A stretch of 64,000 bases of DNA from Acidimicrobiaceae bacterium (lineage in GTDB: Bacteria > Actinomycetota > Acidimicrobiia > Acidimicrobiales > Poriferisodalaceae). The position numbers and the translations under genes are program-made. The notes beneath the pieces were generated by a model. The model searched no databases and was not told the DNA's origin. It saw nothing but the letters and a program-made list of their open reading frames with translations. The DNA is taken from NCBI GenBank assembly GCA_002722565.1, contig PBMG01000015.1, forward strand, positions 1 to 64,000, written 5' to 3'. How positions within the stretch are numbered: position 1 is the stretch's first letter; every line of letters starts with the position of its first letter. Of the stretch, positions 44,308 to 53,229 are shown one piece after another.

Positions 44308-45164
44308 GTTCAATTGCGCGACAAATGTGGGAAGCAACTGAGCGCTATCACCAGCTTTGCTACTGGGCTCCGGAGGTTCGAGAAGAAGGAAGTCGTGCTG
44401 GTTTGAAGGGGTTCTGGATGAACTACTTCGCAACCCGGGTAGCTCCACTAGGACCAGTGAACCTAAAGGCCGTCGAGTCGTTGTTTTTCTATTACGCGCC
44501 TCAACGAATCGAACGAGCGATACCCGACGCATGGAGTTACGCGACTCCCGAAGCCATAATTGAAGCTCGCTATCGAGGAATGGACCAGGCGCTTAAAAGG
44601 GAACTAGGCCCTCTCGTGGAGTCAGAAGAACTTTTGCGAGCTGCAGAAATCATCAAGTCAGTCGTACAAAACGTAGATGGCACAGGAAGAACTTTATTCA
44701 CCGGATGGAACTCTCTTCCTTGGCCCAACGAACCTCATTTGGCCCTGTGGCACGGGTGCACCGCTCTGAGAGAACACAGAAGCGGATGCCACCTCATGGC
44801 ACTCGCCGTCAACGGATTAGATGGTCCCCAGTCAGTCATTACGCAAGTCGCAGTCGACGAGGCTCCATCTGAATGGATACAGCATGAAGCTGGCTGGTCA
44901 GATGACGATGTTGCTACTGCAACGGCGAAGCTACGGGACAAGGGATGGCTTGACGATCAAGGTCGAGCGACGGAGATCTGCTACCAGGGTCGAAGGCAGA
45001 TTGAAGAATTAACCGATCAGATGAACGAACAACATTGGGTTCAACTAGGAACCGAAACTTGTGATGAACTGTCTTCATTGTTGAATATGATCAACAAAGA
45101 GTTACCCAAAGACGACCAAATTGACTGGCGTGAGATATACGAAAGCAACGAAACTCAGAACTGA
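44304..45164 (+). CDS. SCO6745/SalK-family protein
   Basis: A 286-residue protein of the actinobacterial SCO6745 (SalK-like) family: GLKGFWMNYFATRVAPLGPV, the FFYYAPQRIERAIPDAW segment, LWHGCTALREHRSGCHLMAL, and a C-terminal winged-helix-like part (LRDKGWLDDQGRATEICYQGRRQIEELTDQ). It is a helical, MarR-like protein of no proven role. The true start is the ATG at 44304, overlapping the LLM stop; the frame upstream is a shadow. The coupling with an F420-type enzyme suggests a regulator or partner of that reaction (inference). Confidence 0.85.
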   Translation: MSSIARQMWEATERYHQLCYWAPEVREEGSRAGLKGFWMNYFATRVAPLGPVNLKAVESLFFYYAPQRIERAIPDAWSYATPEAIIEARYRGMDQALKRELGPLVESEELLRAAEIIKSVVQNVDGTGRTLFTGWNSLPWPNEPHLALWHGCTALREHRSGCHLMALAVNGLDGPQSVITQVAVDEAPSEWIQHEAGWSDDDVATATAKLRDKGWLDDQGRATEICYQGRRQIEELTDQMNEQHWVQLGTETCDELSSLLNMINKELPKDDQIDWREIYESNETQN

Positions 45165-45171
45165 CCGTCAG

Positions 45172-46332
45172 TTAGTCCTGGTCGACTTCAGCGATCGAGG
45201 CGGTACCCGAACGCGGTAACGCTATCCAAGTTCGTCCTGGAGTTAGTTTGATTGTCGCGCCGTCAGCGTCGCGGAACTCAGTGACATCTGCCGAAGTGGG
45301 GCGATTCCAAGTTGCTTCGATGATGTGACCGTCAGTAAGAACCCAAGCTTCCCCACGACCGAGCACCTTCACTTCAGGCGAACCGGCATAGGCGACACTT
45401 TGGCCGTATTTGACGAACTGAATGATGACGTTCTCTGGAGCGACCTGCACCCCGTCGTAGTCGACATGGTCGGTGTCTTGTTGGCGTCTAGCCCATCCCT
45501 GAAAAACTTCATCCCAACGGTAGGTAATTTGGTAGCCGCCGTAGTCGATCTCTACCGCATCTAACGGTTGGGCAGACACCGGCAAATCTTCGGTTGCGTC
45601 CCGATAGGAGAACATTTGTGGGGGCGTTCCACCGCGACCATCGGCAGCGGCATAAATGTCGCCTGTTCCTGTAAGTAGGTTATGTGGCGCTTTGCGGTCG
45701 TTGTTACGTCGATAAGCGGCCCGCCCCACATTGCTGTCACCCACCAACACCATGTCGACCTCGTTAAGGAGTCGCATGACTGTGGGGTTGCCTCCCGAGT
45801 TCCCAAATAGAGGGGTATTCAAATTAGAGAGCAGTTCAAAATCACCAGTTCTTGTTGAACGTACCGGTCCGATATCGGTCACGTTCCGGCTGTGGAATAT
45901 GGCCGCGAACCGAGTGATGTTGCCTTCAACTAGTTCTTCGAAAACTACGTCAGCTTGATTAATTCCCCACTGCGGTCGCGCCAGTTGATGGTTGTCGATT
46001 TTAACTAAGAAAGCTGGCCGTGTGATGGGGTCAGCAAGTTGTTCACCAGTGAATTGTGCGACTGGAGCTTGAGGTGCGGTGGTCGTAGTTGGCGCAGGAG
46101 GAGCGGTAGTCGTGGTGGGAGGCGCAACCGTAGTAGGAGACGGCGCTGCCGTTACTGTCGTCGTGGTTGAGGTAGGTGACGGTGATAGGAGGCTCGTACC
46201 GGCGCCACTGCATGCAGTCGCGGTTAGCAGCAGGACACAGATAGGGCCTAAGAAGCGAACTAGAAATGAAGGCAAAAGGTCTCTCAATACGAACGGGTTT
46301 CCAACTGATGAGAGTAACTCCTTGAGTCGCAT
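45172..46332 (-). CDS. DUF3048 (YerB-like) lipoprotein
   Basis: A 386-residue exported protein with a signal peptide ending in lipobox LTATACSG, a Thr/Pro linker of about 50 residues, and two domains of the DUF3048 family (YerB): VKIDNHQLARPQWGINQADVVFEELVEGNITRFAAIF, DIGPVRSTRTGDFELL, and the C-terminal part with a G-R-T-W-I-A-L-P end. The function is unknown. It is divergent from the methyltransferase, 50 bases away. Confidence 0.93.
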   Translation of the reverse strand: MRLKELLSSVGNPFVLRDLLPSFLVRFLGPICVLLLTATACSGAGTSLLSPSPTSTTTTVTAAPSPTTVAPPTTTTAPPAPTTTTAPQAPVAQFTGEQLADPITRPAFLVKIDNHQLARPQWGINQADVVFEELVEGNITRFAAIFHSRNVTDIGPVRSTRTGDFELLSNLNTPLFGNSGGNPTVMRLLNEVDMVLVGDSNVGRAAYRRNNDRKAPHNLLTGTGDIYAAADGRGGTPPQMFSYRDATEDLPVSAQPLDAVEIDYGGYQITYRWDEVFQGWARRQQDTDHVDYDGVQVAPENVIIQFVKYGQSVAYAGSPEVKVLGRGEAWVLTDGHIIEATWNRPTSADVTEFRDADGATIKLTPGRTWIALPRSGTASIAEVDQD

Positions 46333-46382
46333 GATATGTGTACCCCTAGGCGTAACAAAGCGGCGCGTGTAGCGTCTTCAAA

Positions 46383-47111
46383 GTGCGTCGACGGTTCGTT
46401 CAAGAGGTCTTTGAGAAACTCCTCAAACTAGAACAGATAGACCTTTCTGATGAGCTGCTCATTGTTGCGGGTGGAACCGCTGAACGGGACCTACTCGGAG
46501 ACTTGGGGTTTAGTCATGTCACCATCACTAACCTTGACTCAGTTGAAGCTGCATCTCACCTAGAGCCGTATCAGTGGGCTCACGAGGACGCACAAAATCT
46601 GAGTTACCCAGATAAGTCATTTCGATGGGTGATCGTCGTTGACGGTTTACATCACTGCACCTCACCTCACCGTGCTCTGACAGAAATGTACAGAGTCTGC
46701 GCTAACGGAGTGCTCGTGATCGAAGCTCGCGACTCGTTGCTTATGAGAGCCGCTGTGCGGCTGGGTTTCAGCTCAACCTATGAGCTTGAAGCGGTAGTTG
46801 CACAAGGAGGCCGGTCGGGAGGTTTAGAGAACGGACCCATTCCAAACCACATTTACCGATGGACCGAACGTGAATTTAAGAAGACGATCCGCTCATGTGA
46901 TCCAACAGGAAATCATGATTTCAACTTTTATTACGGGTTGAACCTTCCTTATGAGACAGCTGATTTACGAGGCTGGAACGTCCGCAAATTGCTACTTAAA
47001 CCAGCTGAACTGTTGCTGAGCGCTGTTACTGCGGTACTACCGAAGCAAAGAAATTCGATCGCGATGATCGCAACAAGACCAACTAGTTTCCACCCCTGGA
47101 TTGAGCGATAA
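46383..47111 (+). CDS. Class I SAM-dependent methyltransferase
   Basis: A 242-residue Methyltransf_11-type protein. The SAM motif I region is LLIVAGGTAERDLLGDLGF, atypical in having G-G-T in place of G-x-G-x-G. D-S-V-E-A follows strand 2, AHEDAQNLSYPDKSFRWVIVVDGLHHC covers motifs II/III, and ALTEMYRVC follows. The C-terminal half is longer than the minimal fold. The start is GTG at 46383 with no strong ribosome site. Substrate unknown. Confidence 0.85.
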   Translation: MRRRFVQEVFEKLLKLEQIDLSDELLIVAGGTAERDLLGDLGFSHVTITNLDSVEAASHLEPYQWAHEDAQNLSYPDKSFRWVIVVDGLHHCTSPHRALTEMYRVCANGVLVIEARDSLLMRAAVRLGFSSTYELEAVVAQGGRSGGLENGPIPNHIYRWTEREFKKTIRSCDPTGNHDFNFYYGLNLPYETADLRGWNVRKLLLKPAELLLSAVTAVLPKQRNSIAMIATRPTSFHPWIER

Positions 47112-47133
47112 CGAGAAAGTTGCGCCCACTTGT

Positions 47134-47763
47134 TTAGGACAATGAAACTTGCCCATTAGGCGTGTCCAAAATTATTCGTAATGAAGTCGGACCTTCAGAA
47201 ACGCTAGAGACGAGACCCAATGAGCGATGAAGTTCAACTATTTCAGCCGGATGAGGTTCGTTGCCTTCAACCGAGATCAGCGAACAACCGGTTGGTGTAA
47301 CCGTCGCAGGATTGGGTGTATCACCCCAGTCAATAACGAAAGGTACAAGCCCAGTCCGGTTAGACCGCGTGAGCCGCCAGCTTATTTCTTCGCCATCGGG
47401 TTTGCGTCTACTCATAGACGAAACCGGACCAGGATCCGTCCCGTGGCTTTTAATGACCTCAGCAACCGATTCAATAGATTCCCCCGAATCAGGATGTACA
47501 GCGAAGGCAGCTAAACGAGGCCCTTCATGGTCATCTATGCCGAATGGGCGAGGTTGATTTGGTTCGGGTTGCTCGGGATCGACAGCAATGATCTCAAGAT
47601 AGACGTCGCTGCCAAGAGAGAGCAGAGCGTTGCGTGTGCCTACACCGGGATGAGGTCCCCCTGGGGCTGCTAGGACCCCCGTCAGGGACTCGATGTAGTC
47701 CACTCCCGTTTGAAGGTCTTTACATGCCAACGCAAAATGGTCGAATCCTGCCATATTAATCAA
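47134..47763 (-). CDS. VOC / glyoxalase-like domain protein
   Basis: A 209-residue protein of the Glyoxalase_3-like type: AGFDHFALACKDLQTGVDYIESLTGV, PGGPHPGVGTRNALLSLGSDVYLEIIAVDP and a second half with SWRLTRS and GLVPFVIDWGDTPNPA. The start at TTG 47763 is supported by AAGGAG five bases upstream; the ATG at 47754 is where homologs begin. It overlaps the crotonase stop, so the two are co-translated. It probably binds a metal or a small ligand; the reaction is unknown. Confidence 0.85.
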   Translation of the reverse strand: MINMAGFDHFALACKDLQTGVDYIESLTGVLAAPGGPHPGVGTRNALLSLGSDVYLEIIAVDPEQPEPNQPRPFGIDDHEGPRLAAFAVHPDSGESIESVAEVIKSHGTDPGPVSSMSRRKPDGEEISWRLTRSNRTGLVPFVIDWGDTPNPATVTPTGCSLISVEGNEPHPAEIVELHRSLGLVSSVSEGPTSLRIILDTPNGQVSLS

Positions 47764-48580
47764 ATAGCTCCTTCGGTAGATCCTTTGATGGGTTCATTGT
47801 CCACTCTGGAGGGCGCTTTTCGAGAAAGGCGGTGACGCCTTCAACTGAATCGGGTTGTTGAGCCACCCAGTCAAAAATTGGGGTTTCCTTTCGATGCATT
47901 TGTTCCCAGCTAAGAGATAGTCCTTCCCAAAGCAGCTTCTTGGTCGCGGCAACAGAAACAGGAGCTGCAACACAAAGTTGAGCGGCGAGCTCAATCGCTT
48001 TTTCCAGAAGACGATCCTGGGGATGAATAGCCGAAACTAGTCCCATAGAAAGAGCCGTCTGGGCGTCAATGATTTCTCCGCCCATCAATAGTTGGGCTGC
48101 GTTTGAGAAACCTACGATTCTTGGAAGCAGCGAGTGGGACCCCAGTTCAGGAAGCATCCCGATTCGGTTAAACACAAACCCGATGCGGGCGCTGTCAGCG
48201 GCAAGTCGAATATCGCACATCAATGGGTAGGTGGCCCCCACACCCACAGCGGGGCCATTGATCGCTGCGATTACCGGTTTTGTTACCTGATGTGGCAAAA
48301 ACTGGGGAGTTCTATCTTCACTCGTGTCATCTTGATCTCGGTCCCTGTTGACGTCAAAGGTGTCGCCACCTCCAGACAGGTCAGCGCCAGCACAAAAAGC
48401 CCGACCCGTGCCAGTGATGATTACAGCGCGAATGTCCGAGCGGTCCGAAGCTTCTCGTAGAGAAGCATCCAAACCGGCAGAGATTTGGTTATTCCAAGCG
48501 TTGAGTTGCTCTGGACGATTGAGGCGGACGATAGCGATCTGATCGACGCAGTCCATCATTACTTCGGAATCTGAACTCAC
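47756..48580 (-). CDS. Enoyl-CoA hydratase/isomerase (crotonase family)
   Basis: A 274-residue crotonase-fold enzyme acting on an acyl-CoA. The oxyanion segment GRAFCAGADLSGGG and the second NGPAVGVGATYPLMCDIRLAADSARIGFVFNRIGMLPELGS are clear. The position of the usual hydratase Glu is kept in MLPELGS. The GTG at 48580 gives the common M-S-S-x-x-E-V start and has GGAAG upstream; the frame opens further out. Cotranscribed with the VOC protein. Substrate unknown. Confidence 0.93.
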   Translation of the reverse strand: MSSDSEVMMDCVDQIAIVRLNRPEQLNAWNNQISAGLDASLREASDRSDIRAVIITGTGRAFCAGADLSGGGDTFDVNRDRDQDDTSEDRTPQFLPHQVTKPVIAAINGPAVGVGATYPLMCDIRLAADSARIGFVFNRIGMLPELGSHSLLPRIVGFSNAAQLLMGGEIIDAQTALSMGLVSAIHPQDRLLEKAIELAAQLCVAAPVSVAATKKLLWEGLSLSWEQMHRKETPIFDWVAQQPDSVEGVTAFLEKRPPEWTMNPSKDLPKELFD

Positions 48581-48664
48581 CAGGGCAGTCTTCCAGAATT
48601 TGATACGCAAACGCCAGATAGCAGACATATGTGATGTGCCTCAGGGGCCTTTCTTCAGCTAGCG

Positions 48665-49408
48665 TTGCTCTTGATCACAGTGCAAATCATTACACCTCTC
48701 CTCGTTGGCTTTGCCGTAACCCAGGTATCGACCCTCACGACGTCCGCGTATCTCCACAGAGCGCTCGCCCATAAGGCGGTGCGATTCCGACCCGGCTTAG
48801 CTCTTTTTTTGCGGTTCTTCCTTTGGTTGACGACAGGGGTAAAGGCCCGTGAATGGGCAGCTGTTCACCGTAAACATCATGCTTTCACCGATGAAGAAGC
48901 TGACCCTCACTCACCAGCCCAGCTTGGATGGATGAGAGTGCAGCTAACCAACTTTTGGTTGTATCGACGTGTTGCAAACGACCCAGTGACTGTTGAAAAA
49001 TGGGGTCGAGATCTTGCCCCTGACAAATGGGACAGATGGATGTTCGACCGAGGTCCACTAGGTCTGCTCGTTTCTACTGTCCTTCTTTCATTGTGGTTGG
49101 GTTGGTGGCAGGGGCCATTAGCTTTTGGCTTCCATATCGTTAGCTACGTGATGTTGTCAGGCGCGATTAACGCGGTTGGCCACACGTTTGGTCGTCGACC
49201 CTTTTCAAACAGTGCAACCAACCTCCATTGGCTTGCCGCGTTGACTTCAGGTGAGGGCTATCACAACAACCATCACGGCCTTCCCACCTCGGCGCGGTTC
49301 GGTTCTAAGTGGTCCGATTTTGATGCCGCGTGGTGGCTCATAAAAGCCGCTGACCGTTGCGGTCTAGCTGAAATACGGAGACTTAAGAGTGAGACAGTCC
49401 CCGGTTAG
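48665..49408 (+). CDS. Acyl-CoA/fatty acid desaturase
   Basis: A 247-residue integral membrane di-iron desaturase. The three histidine boxes are HRALAH, HRKHH and HNNHH, spaced as in the delta-9 type (stearoyl-CoA/DesA3-like). Hydrophobic segments flank them. It is shorter than the mycobacterial enzymes because it lacks an N-terminal extension. TTG start at 48665, without a clear ribosome site. It would set membrane fluidity. Confidence 0.92.
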   Translation: MLLITVQIITPLLVGFAVTQVSTLTTSAYLHRALAHKAVRFRPGLALFLRFFLWLTTGVKAREWAAVHRKHHAFTDEEADPHSPAQLGWMRVQLTNFWLYRRVANDPVTVEKWGRDLAPDKWDRWMFDRGPLGLLVSTVLLSLWLGWWQGPLAFGFHIVSYVMLSGAINAVGHTFGRRPFSNSATNLHWLAALTSGEGYHNNHHGLPTSARFGSKWSDFDAAWWLIKAADRCGLAEIRRLKSETVPG

Positions 49409-49504
49409 CTGAAAGTGCTGGACGAACGTCTTGCTCTGCCGAACCACTAACTTCCCCGTCATTCTTTAACAAGGGAGATGGCCTAATTCGGAGTGATTGA
49501 AACG

Positions 49505-49577
49505 TGGAGCTAAGGGGAATTGAACCCCTGACCCCTTCCATGCCATGGAAGTGCTCTACCAACTGAGCTATAGCCCC
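49505..49577 (-). tRNA. tRNA-Ala (GGC)
   Basis: On the minus strand: acceptor GGGGCTA with TAGCTCC, discriminator A, D arm GCTC-GAGC, anticodon stem CTTCC/GGAAG around ATGGCAT (GGC, reading GCC/GCT), T arm AGGGG-TTCAATT-CCCCT. CCA is not encoded, unlike the tRNA-Gly in this window. Confidence 0.97.
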
Positions 49578-49659
49578 GAAGAGCACCCCAAGCTACCAGT
49601 GCACCTGAGTGATGCAACTTCTCCTTCTATATGAGTGTCTAGAAGCGTAGGATCAGTTC

Positions 49660-50031
49660 ATGAGCATCCCAGTTGATCCCAGCCAACTCGAAACACAACT
49701 AAAGCAGTTCGGCTACTCAGCCTTTCTGCTCACCGTACGCGACGACGAAACCTCCCACGTAGCTCACATGACGTTCCGCTTCGAAAACGACAGCATCTAT
49801 TGCCCGATCAGTAAGTCAGCAGCACGCAACATCGCAAAACGGTCGAAGGTCGTCGTTCTGTGGCCGCCATATGAAACTGATGGCTATTCGATGATCGTTG
49901 ATGCCGAATGCGTCACCGAAGGAGAGGAACTAAAGGTCACTCCCAAGTCCGGAGTTCTGCATCGACCAGCAGCGCCTGAAACGCCGAATGAACTTGATTG
50001 CGGAAGCGATTGCGCACCACTTGGGGCCTAA
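49660..50031 (+). CDS. Pyridoxamine 5'-phosphate oxidase-like flavin/ligand protein
   Basis: A 123-residue split-barrel protein: SAFLLTVRDDETSHVAHMTFRFENDSIYCPI, SKSAARNIAKRSKVVVLWPP and DGYSMIVDAECV, the pattern of small FMN- or F420-binding split-barrel proteins. The last 20 residues (with two Cys) are less typical. The CoA-transferase gene begins right after its stop, so it may belong to the same operon. Confidence 0.8.
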   Translation: MSIPVDPSQLETQLKQFGYSAFLLTVRDDETSHVAHMTFRFENDSIYCPISKSAARNIAKRSKVVVLWPPYETDGYSMIVDAECVTEGEELKVTPKSGVLHRPAAPETPNELDCGSDCAPLGA

Positions 50032-50032
50032 C

Positions 50033-51232
50033 ATGAACGGCCCCCTCTCAGGCATTCGTGTCCTAGAACTCGGAAGTTTCATCGCCGGCCCATTCGCGGG
50101 ACAACTCCTTGGAGATTACGGCGCCGAAGTCATCAAAGTTGAACCACCCGAAGTAGGCGACCCAATGCGTAAATGGGGCCACTGCGACGAGAAAGGACAC
50201 AGCTTTTGGTGGCCTGCGATAGCAAGAAACAAACAATCGATCGCTATAAATCTTCGCTCCGACCAAGGACGGTACATAGTGCGACAGTTAGCACTGCAAA
50301 GCGATGTGATCCTGGAAAACTTCACACCTGGCCGGCTCGAGGAGTGGCAGCTTGGATACGAAACCCTTGCCAAAGGCAACCCTGGATTGATCATGACCCA
50401 TGTCTCCGGTTTCGGACAGACGGGACCCCGCGCCACCGACCCTGGTTTCGGGTCGATAGGCGAAGCTATGGGAGGAATTCGACACACAACAGGTTGGCCT
50501 GACCGTCAGTCAACTCGAGCGGGGATCAGTCTGGGCGACGCTATAGCCTCCCTATTTGCCGTCATCGGAACGATGGCTGCACTCAATGAGCGACAGCACA
50601 GCGGTAAAGGTCAAGAAGTTGACGTAGCGATCTATGAGGCAGTTTTTGCCTTGATGGAGTCAACAGTCGCTGATTTCGAGTTAGGCGGTCACATTCGGGG
50701 AAGAACCGGATCGGTGCTACCGAAAGTTGCACCATCAAACGTGTACCCAACTTCTGATGGAGCGGACGTGCTTATCGCTGGCAACGCCGACGCTATCTTT
50801 CGACGCATCTGTGAAGCGATGAACCGAGAGGACTTAGCTAACGATCGGCGATACAGCGATCACGAAAGTCGAGGACACAACCAGACAGAGTTAGATGAAC
50901 TGATAACCCAGTGGACTTCAGGACTACCTGTCGATGAACTCGAAGCCATCCTTGACTCTCATGCCATTCCTTACGGCCGAATCTTCACAGCACCAGACAT
51001 GCTCGCTGACCCTCAATTTGCTGCCCGTGAACTAATCGAACGATACGAAGACGAAGTACTCGGCGAAAAAGTACCGATGGCAGCCCCAATCCCTCAATTC
51101 TCCCGAACTCCGGGAAGAATCGCCTCCACAGGCCCAAAGTTAGGTCAACACACCGACACGGTACTTGCGGAAGTCGCCGGCTACAGCCAAGAGAAAATTC
51201 GACAACTTCGATCAGAAGGAATCATTTCTTAA
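50033..51232 (+). CDS. CaiB/BaiF class III CoA-transferase
   Basis: A 399-residue class III CoA-transferase that moves CoA between carboxylic acids. The N-terminal SGIRVLELGSFIAGPFAGQLLGDYGAEVIKVEPP, the GFGSIGEAMGGIRHTTGWPD segment and GYSQEKIRQLRSEGII at the end are family hallmarks. The usual catalytic Asp is expected in the T-D-P-G-F-G-S region. The ATG at 50033 is chosen though the frame opens at 49988. It converges with the HMG-CoA lyase gene with a four-base overlap. Confidence 0.94.
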   Translation: MNGPLSGIRVLELGSFIAGPFAGQLLGDYGAEVIKVEPPEVGDPMRKWGHCDEKGHSFWWPAIARNKQSIAINLRSDQGRYIVRQLALQSDVILENFTPGRLEEWQLGYETLAKGNPGLIMTHVSGFGQTGPRATDPGFGSIGEAMGGIRHTTGWPDRQSTRAGISLGDAIASLFAVIGTMAALNERQHSGKGQEVDVAIYEAVFALMESTVADFELGGHIRGRTGSVLPKVAPSNVYPTSDGADVLIAGNADAIFRRICEAMNREDLANDRRYSDHESRGHNQTELDELITQWTSGLPVDELEAILDSHAIPYGRIFTAPDMLADPQFAARELIERYEDEVLGEKVPMAAPIPQFSRTPGRIASTGPKLGQHTDTVLAEVAGYSQEKIRQLRSEGIIS

Positions 51233-52164
51233 ACGGGTTCTTCGGTCACAACGGTTCTGGTTCGCGGCCCCGAACGAAGTACTTGGGCCGGAAGCTGACG
51301 CCCAACTAGCTCTTCTGCTAACTGGCCGCAGTGAATCAGGCGGTCTAAATCGATACCCGTCGTAGCGCCAAGATCTTCAACCATGTGAACGACGTCTTCG
51401 GTGGCAACGTTTCCGGTTGCTCCGGGCGAGTATGGGCAGCCACCCAACCCACCAATGGCAGCGTCGAAGCGCGACACGCCTTTTTGCATAGCAACCATGA
51501 TGTTCGCAAGGCCAGTATTTCGGGTGTTGTGAAAATGTAAACCGATCCGAGAAATATCAATCCCCTCAACTTCGAGAGCATCTAACAACTCGACTACGAC
51601 TCTGGGAGTGGCCATGCCACTGGTATCACCGAAAGACAAAGCATCTACACCACCTTCGTCGAGTACGCGTCGGGCATAATAGGCAACCCTGGTTGGAGAG
51701 ATGTCGCCTTCATAAGCGCACCCAAACGCAGTCGACAAGATGGCTTCGACCGGTGTCTCTTCTCGATGAGCTAGGTCAGTCAGTTCGATGATCTGTTTGA
51801 CGGATTCATCAGGGGCCATATTTATGTTTTTTCGGTTATGGGTCTCAGAGATAGACATCACAACCTCGAGCTCATCGGCGTCGCAGGCTAAAGCGTCTAA
51901 CGCTCCACGTTCGTTAGGAACTAGCGCCCGGTACCTAACGCCGGGAACTCTGGTGATTCCCCTCATCACCTCGGCAGAACCTGCCATGGGCGGAATGGCC
52001 TTAGGGTGCACAAAAGATGCAGCTTCGATAGCTGTTAGACCGGTCGCAGAAAGAGCGTCGATCAGAGCGATGCGTTCCCCAACAGGAATCGTTGTTTCGT
52101 TCTGTAGACCATCTCGAGGACCAACTTCACGGATCTCTACCGAGTCAGGAAGATCCGTAAACAT
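51229..52164 (-). CDS. Hydroxymethylglutaryl-CoA lyase
   Basis: A 311-residue TIM-barrel lyase splitting HMG-CoA to acetoacetate and acetyl-CoA, the last step of leucine breakdown. VEIREVGPRDGLQNE, the catalytic-Asp/His strands LHFHNTRNTGLAN and GLGGCPYSPGATGNVATED (with catalytic Cys) are intact. It ends in RTRTVVTEE, a slightly long tail. Its ATG directly follows the LLM gene stop on the same strand; the two and the CoA-transferase suggest a branched acyl-CoA pathway. Confidence 0.96.
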   Translation of the reverse strand: MFTDLPDSVEIREVGPRDGLQNETTIPVGERIALIDALSATGLTAIEAASFVHPKAIPPMAGSAEVMRGITRVPGVRYRALVPNERGALDALACDADELEVVMSISETHNRKNINMAPDESVKQIIELTDLAHREETPVEAILSTAFGCAYEGDISPTRVAYYARRVLDEGGVDALSFGDTSGMATPRVVVELLDALEVEGIDISRIGLHFHNTRNTGLANIMVAMQKGVSRFDAAIGGLGGCPYSPGATGNVATEDVVHMVEDLGATTGIDLDRLIHCGQLAEELVGRQLPAQVLRSGPRTRTVVTEEPV

Positions 52165-53181
52165 TTACGAGGCCTTTAGGTCAGCAAAAACCTTGCGCCA
52201 CCGTTCAGCATCGGATCGATACGGGGCATAAAAGCTGAGACGTTGAACGATGTCACCGAACCGAGCCTTTAACTCACCCGCTATCTGCTCAGGTTCACCT
52301 ACTACGGCGAAGGCATCGAGGATTTCGTCATCAACGAGATTACCCATCTCAACCCATTTGCCTTCTTTAGATAACGCATTGAGCTCAGTTTGCATATCGC
52401 CCCAACCATGGCAATCCAAAACACCTCTGTAAGCAGGAGTGGAACCATAGAAGGCAATTTGTTGGCGGGTGCCTTGTTTCGCTTTTTCGAGTTCATCTTC
52501 GTTGTTGCCGGTCACTACGAATAGAGGACCAGAGATCTCTACATCTGCCAACGTTCGTCCTGCCCGTTCAGCACCTCGTTCAAGAGCCGGGATTGTCTCT
52601 TCTCGCAAATACTTTTCGGTCGTAAAACCATGAGCCAAAAAGACATCGCAAGTTTCTCCAGCAACCTCGGTCATCAGTGGCCCAACACCGGCCAAGGCCA
52701 TACGCGGGGCACCATAAGGATTTTCACCTGGATGGAAAAAGGGAGTCATCAAAGTGTGTTGATAGAAATCACCCCGAAAATCGAGCTTCTCTCCAGTGTT
52801 CCAGCTATTCCAAATAGCTTTCGTAGCCAAAATCATTTCGCGCATTCGAGCAGCTGGCTTCGACCATTCCATTGAAAAACGTTTCGTAATATGAGCCTTT
52901 ATTTGACTACCCAGACCCAAAGTGAAACGGCCCTTAGAAATCAACTGAATGTCGTTAGCGCTGTAAGCCAAGTCCATTGGGTTTCTCGCGAAACCAACAA
53001 CGATGCTGGTCCCAAGCTCAACATTTTCAGTTGCCTCTGCCATCAAAGGAAGCATGGTGAAAGGATCATGACTTGTCTCTGGGACCCAAAGACCGTCATA
53101 ACCGATCTCTTCTTGTTCCCGAGATTTATCCATAATCCCGTCAAAACCGCTATCAACGCCTAATCCGCCATCAATCTTCAT
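52165..53181 (-). CDS. LLM-class F420-dependent oxidoreductase (TIGR03617-like)
   Basis: A 338-residue enzyme of the actinobacterial MSMEG_2256-like group: DGLWVPETSHDPF, VELGTSIVVGFARNPMDLAYSANDIQLISKGRFTLGLGSQIKAHITKRF, and the DCHGWGDMQTELNALSKEGKW insert. F420 use is predicted from the family. It is the third full-length LLM gene in the window. It lies directly upstream of HMG-CoA lyase, one base apart. Confidence 0.92.
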   Translation of the reverse strand: MKIDGGLGVDSGFDGIMDKSREQEEIGYDGLWVPETSHDPFTMLPLMAEATENVELGTSIVVGFARNPMDLAYSANDIQLISKGRFTLGLGSQIKAHITKRFSMEWSKPAARMREMILATKAIWNSWNTGEKLDFRGDFYQHTLMTPFFHPGENPYGAPRMALAGVGPLMTEVAGETCDVFLAHGFTTEKYLREETIPALERGAERAGRTLADVEISGPLFVVTGNNEDELEKAKQGTRQQIAFYGSTPAYRGVLDCHGWGDMQTELNALSKEGKWVEMGNLVDDEILDAFAVVGEPEQIAGELKARFGDIVQRLSFYAPYRSDAERWRKVFADLKAS

Positions 53182-53229
53182 AAACCCGAACTTAGTTCAG
53201 GTCGGAGAAAATTTCGAAGCCAGAGATAC

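Noticed and set aside
46100-46200. Thr/Pro-coding low-complexity repeats in the DUF3048 gene as a mobile or regulatory repeat
   Set aside because: They encode a normal envelope linker after the lipobox and are not exact tandem copies.
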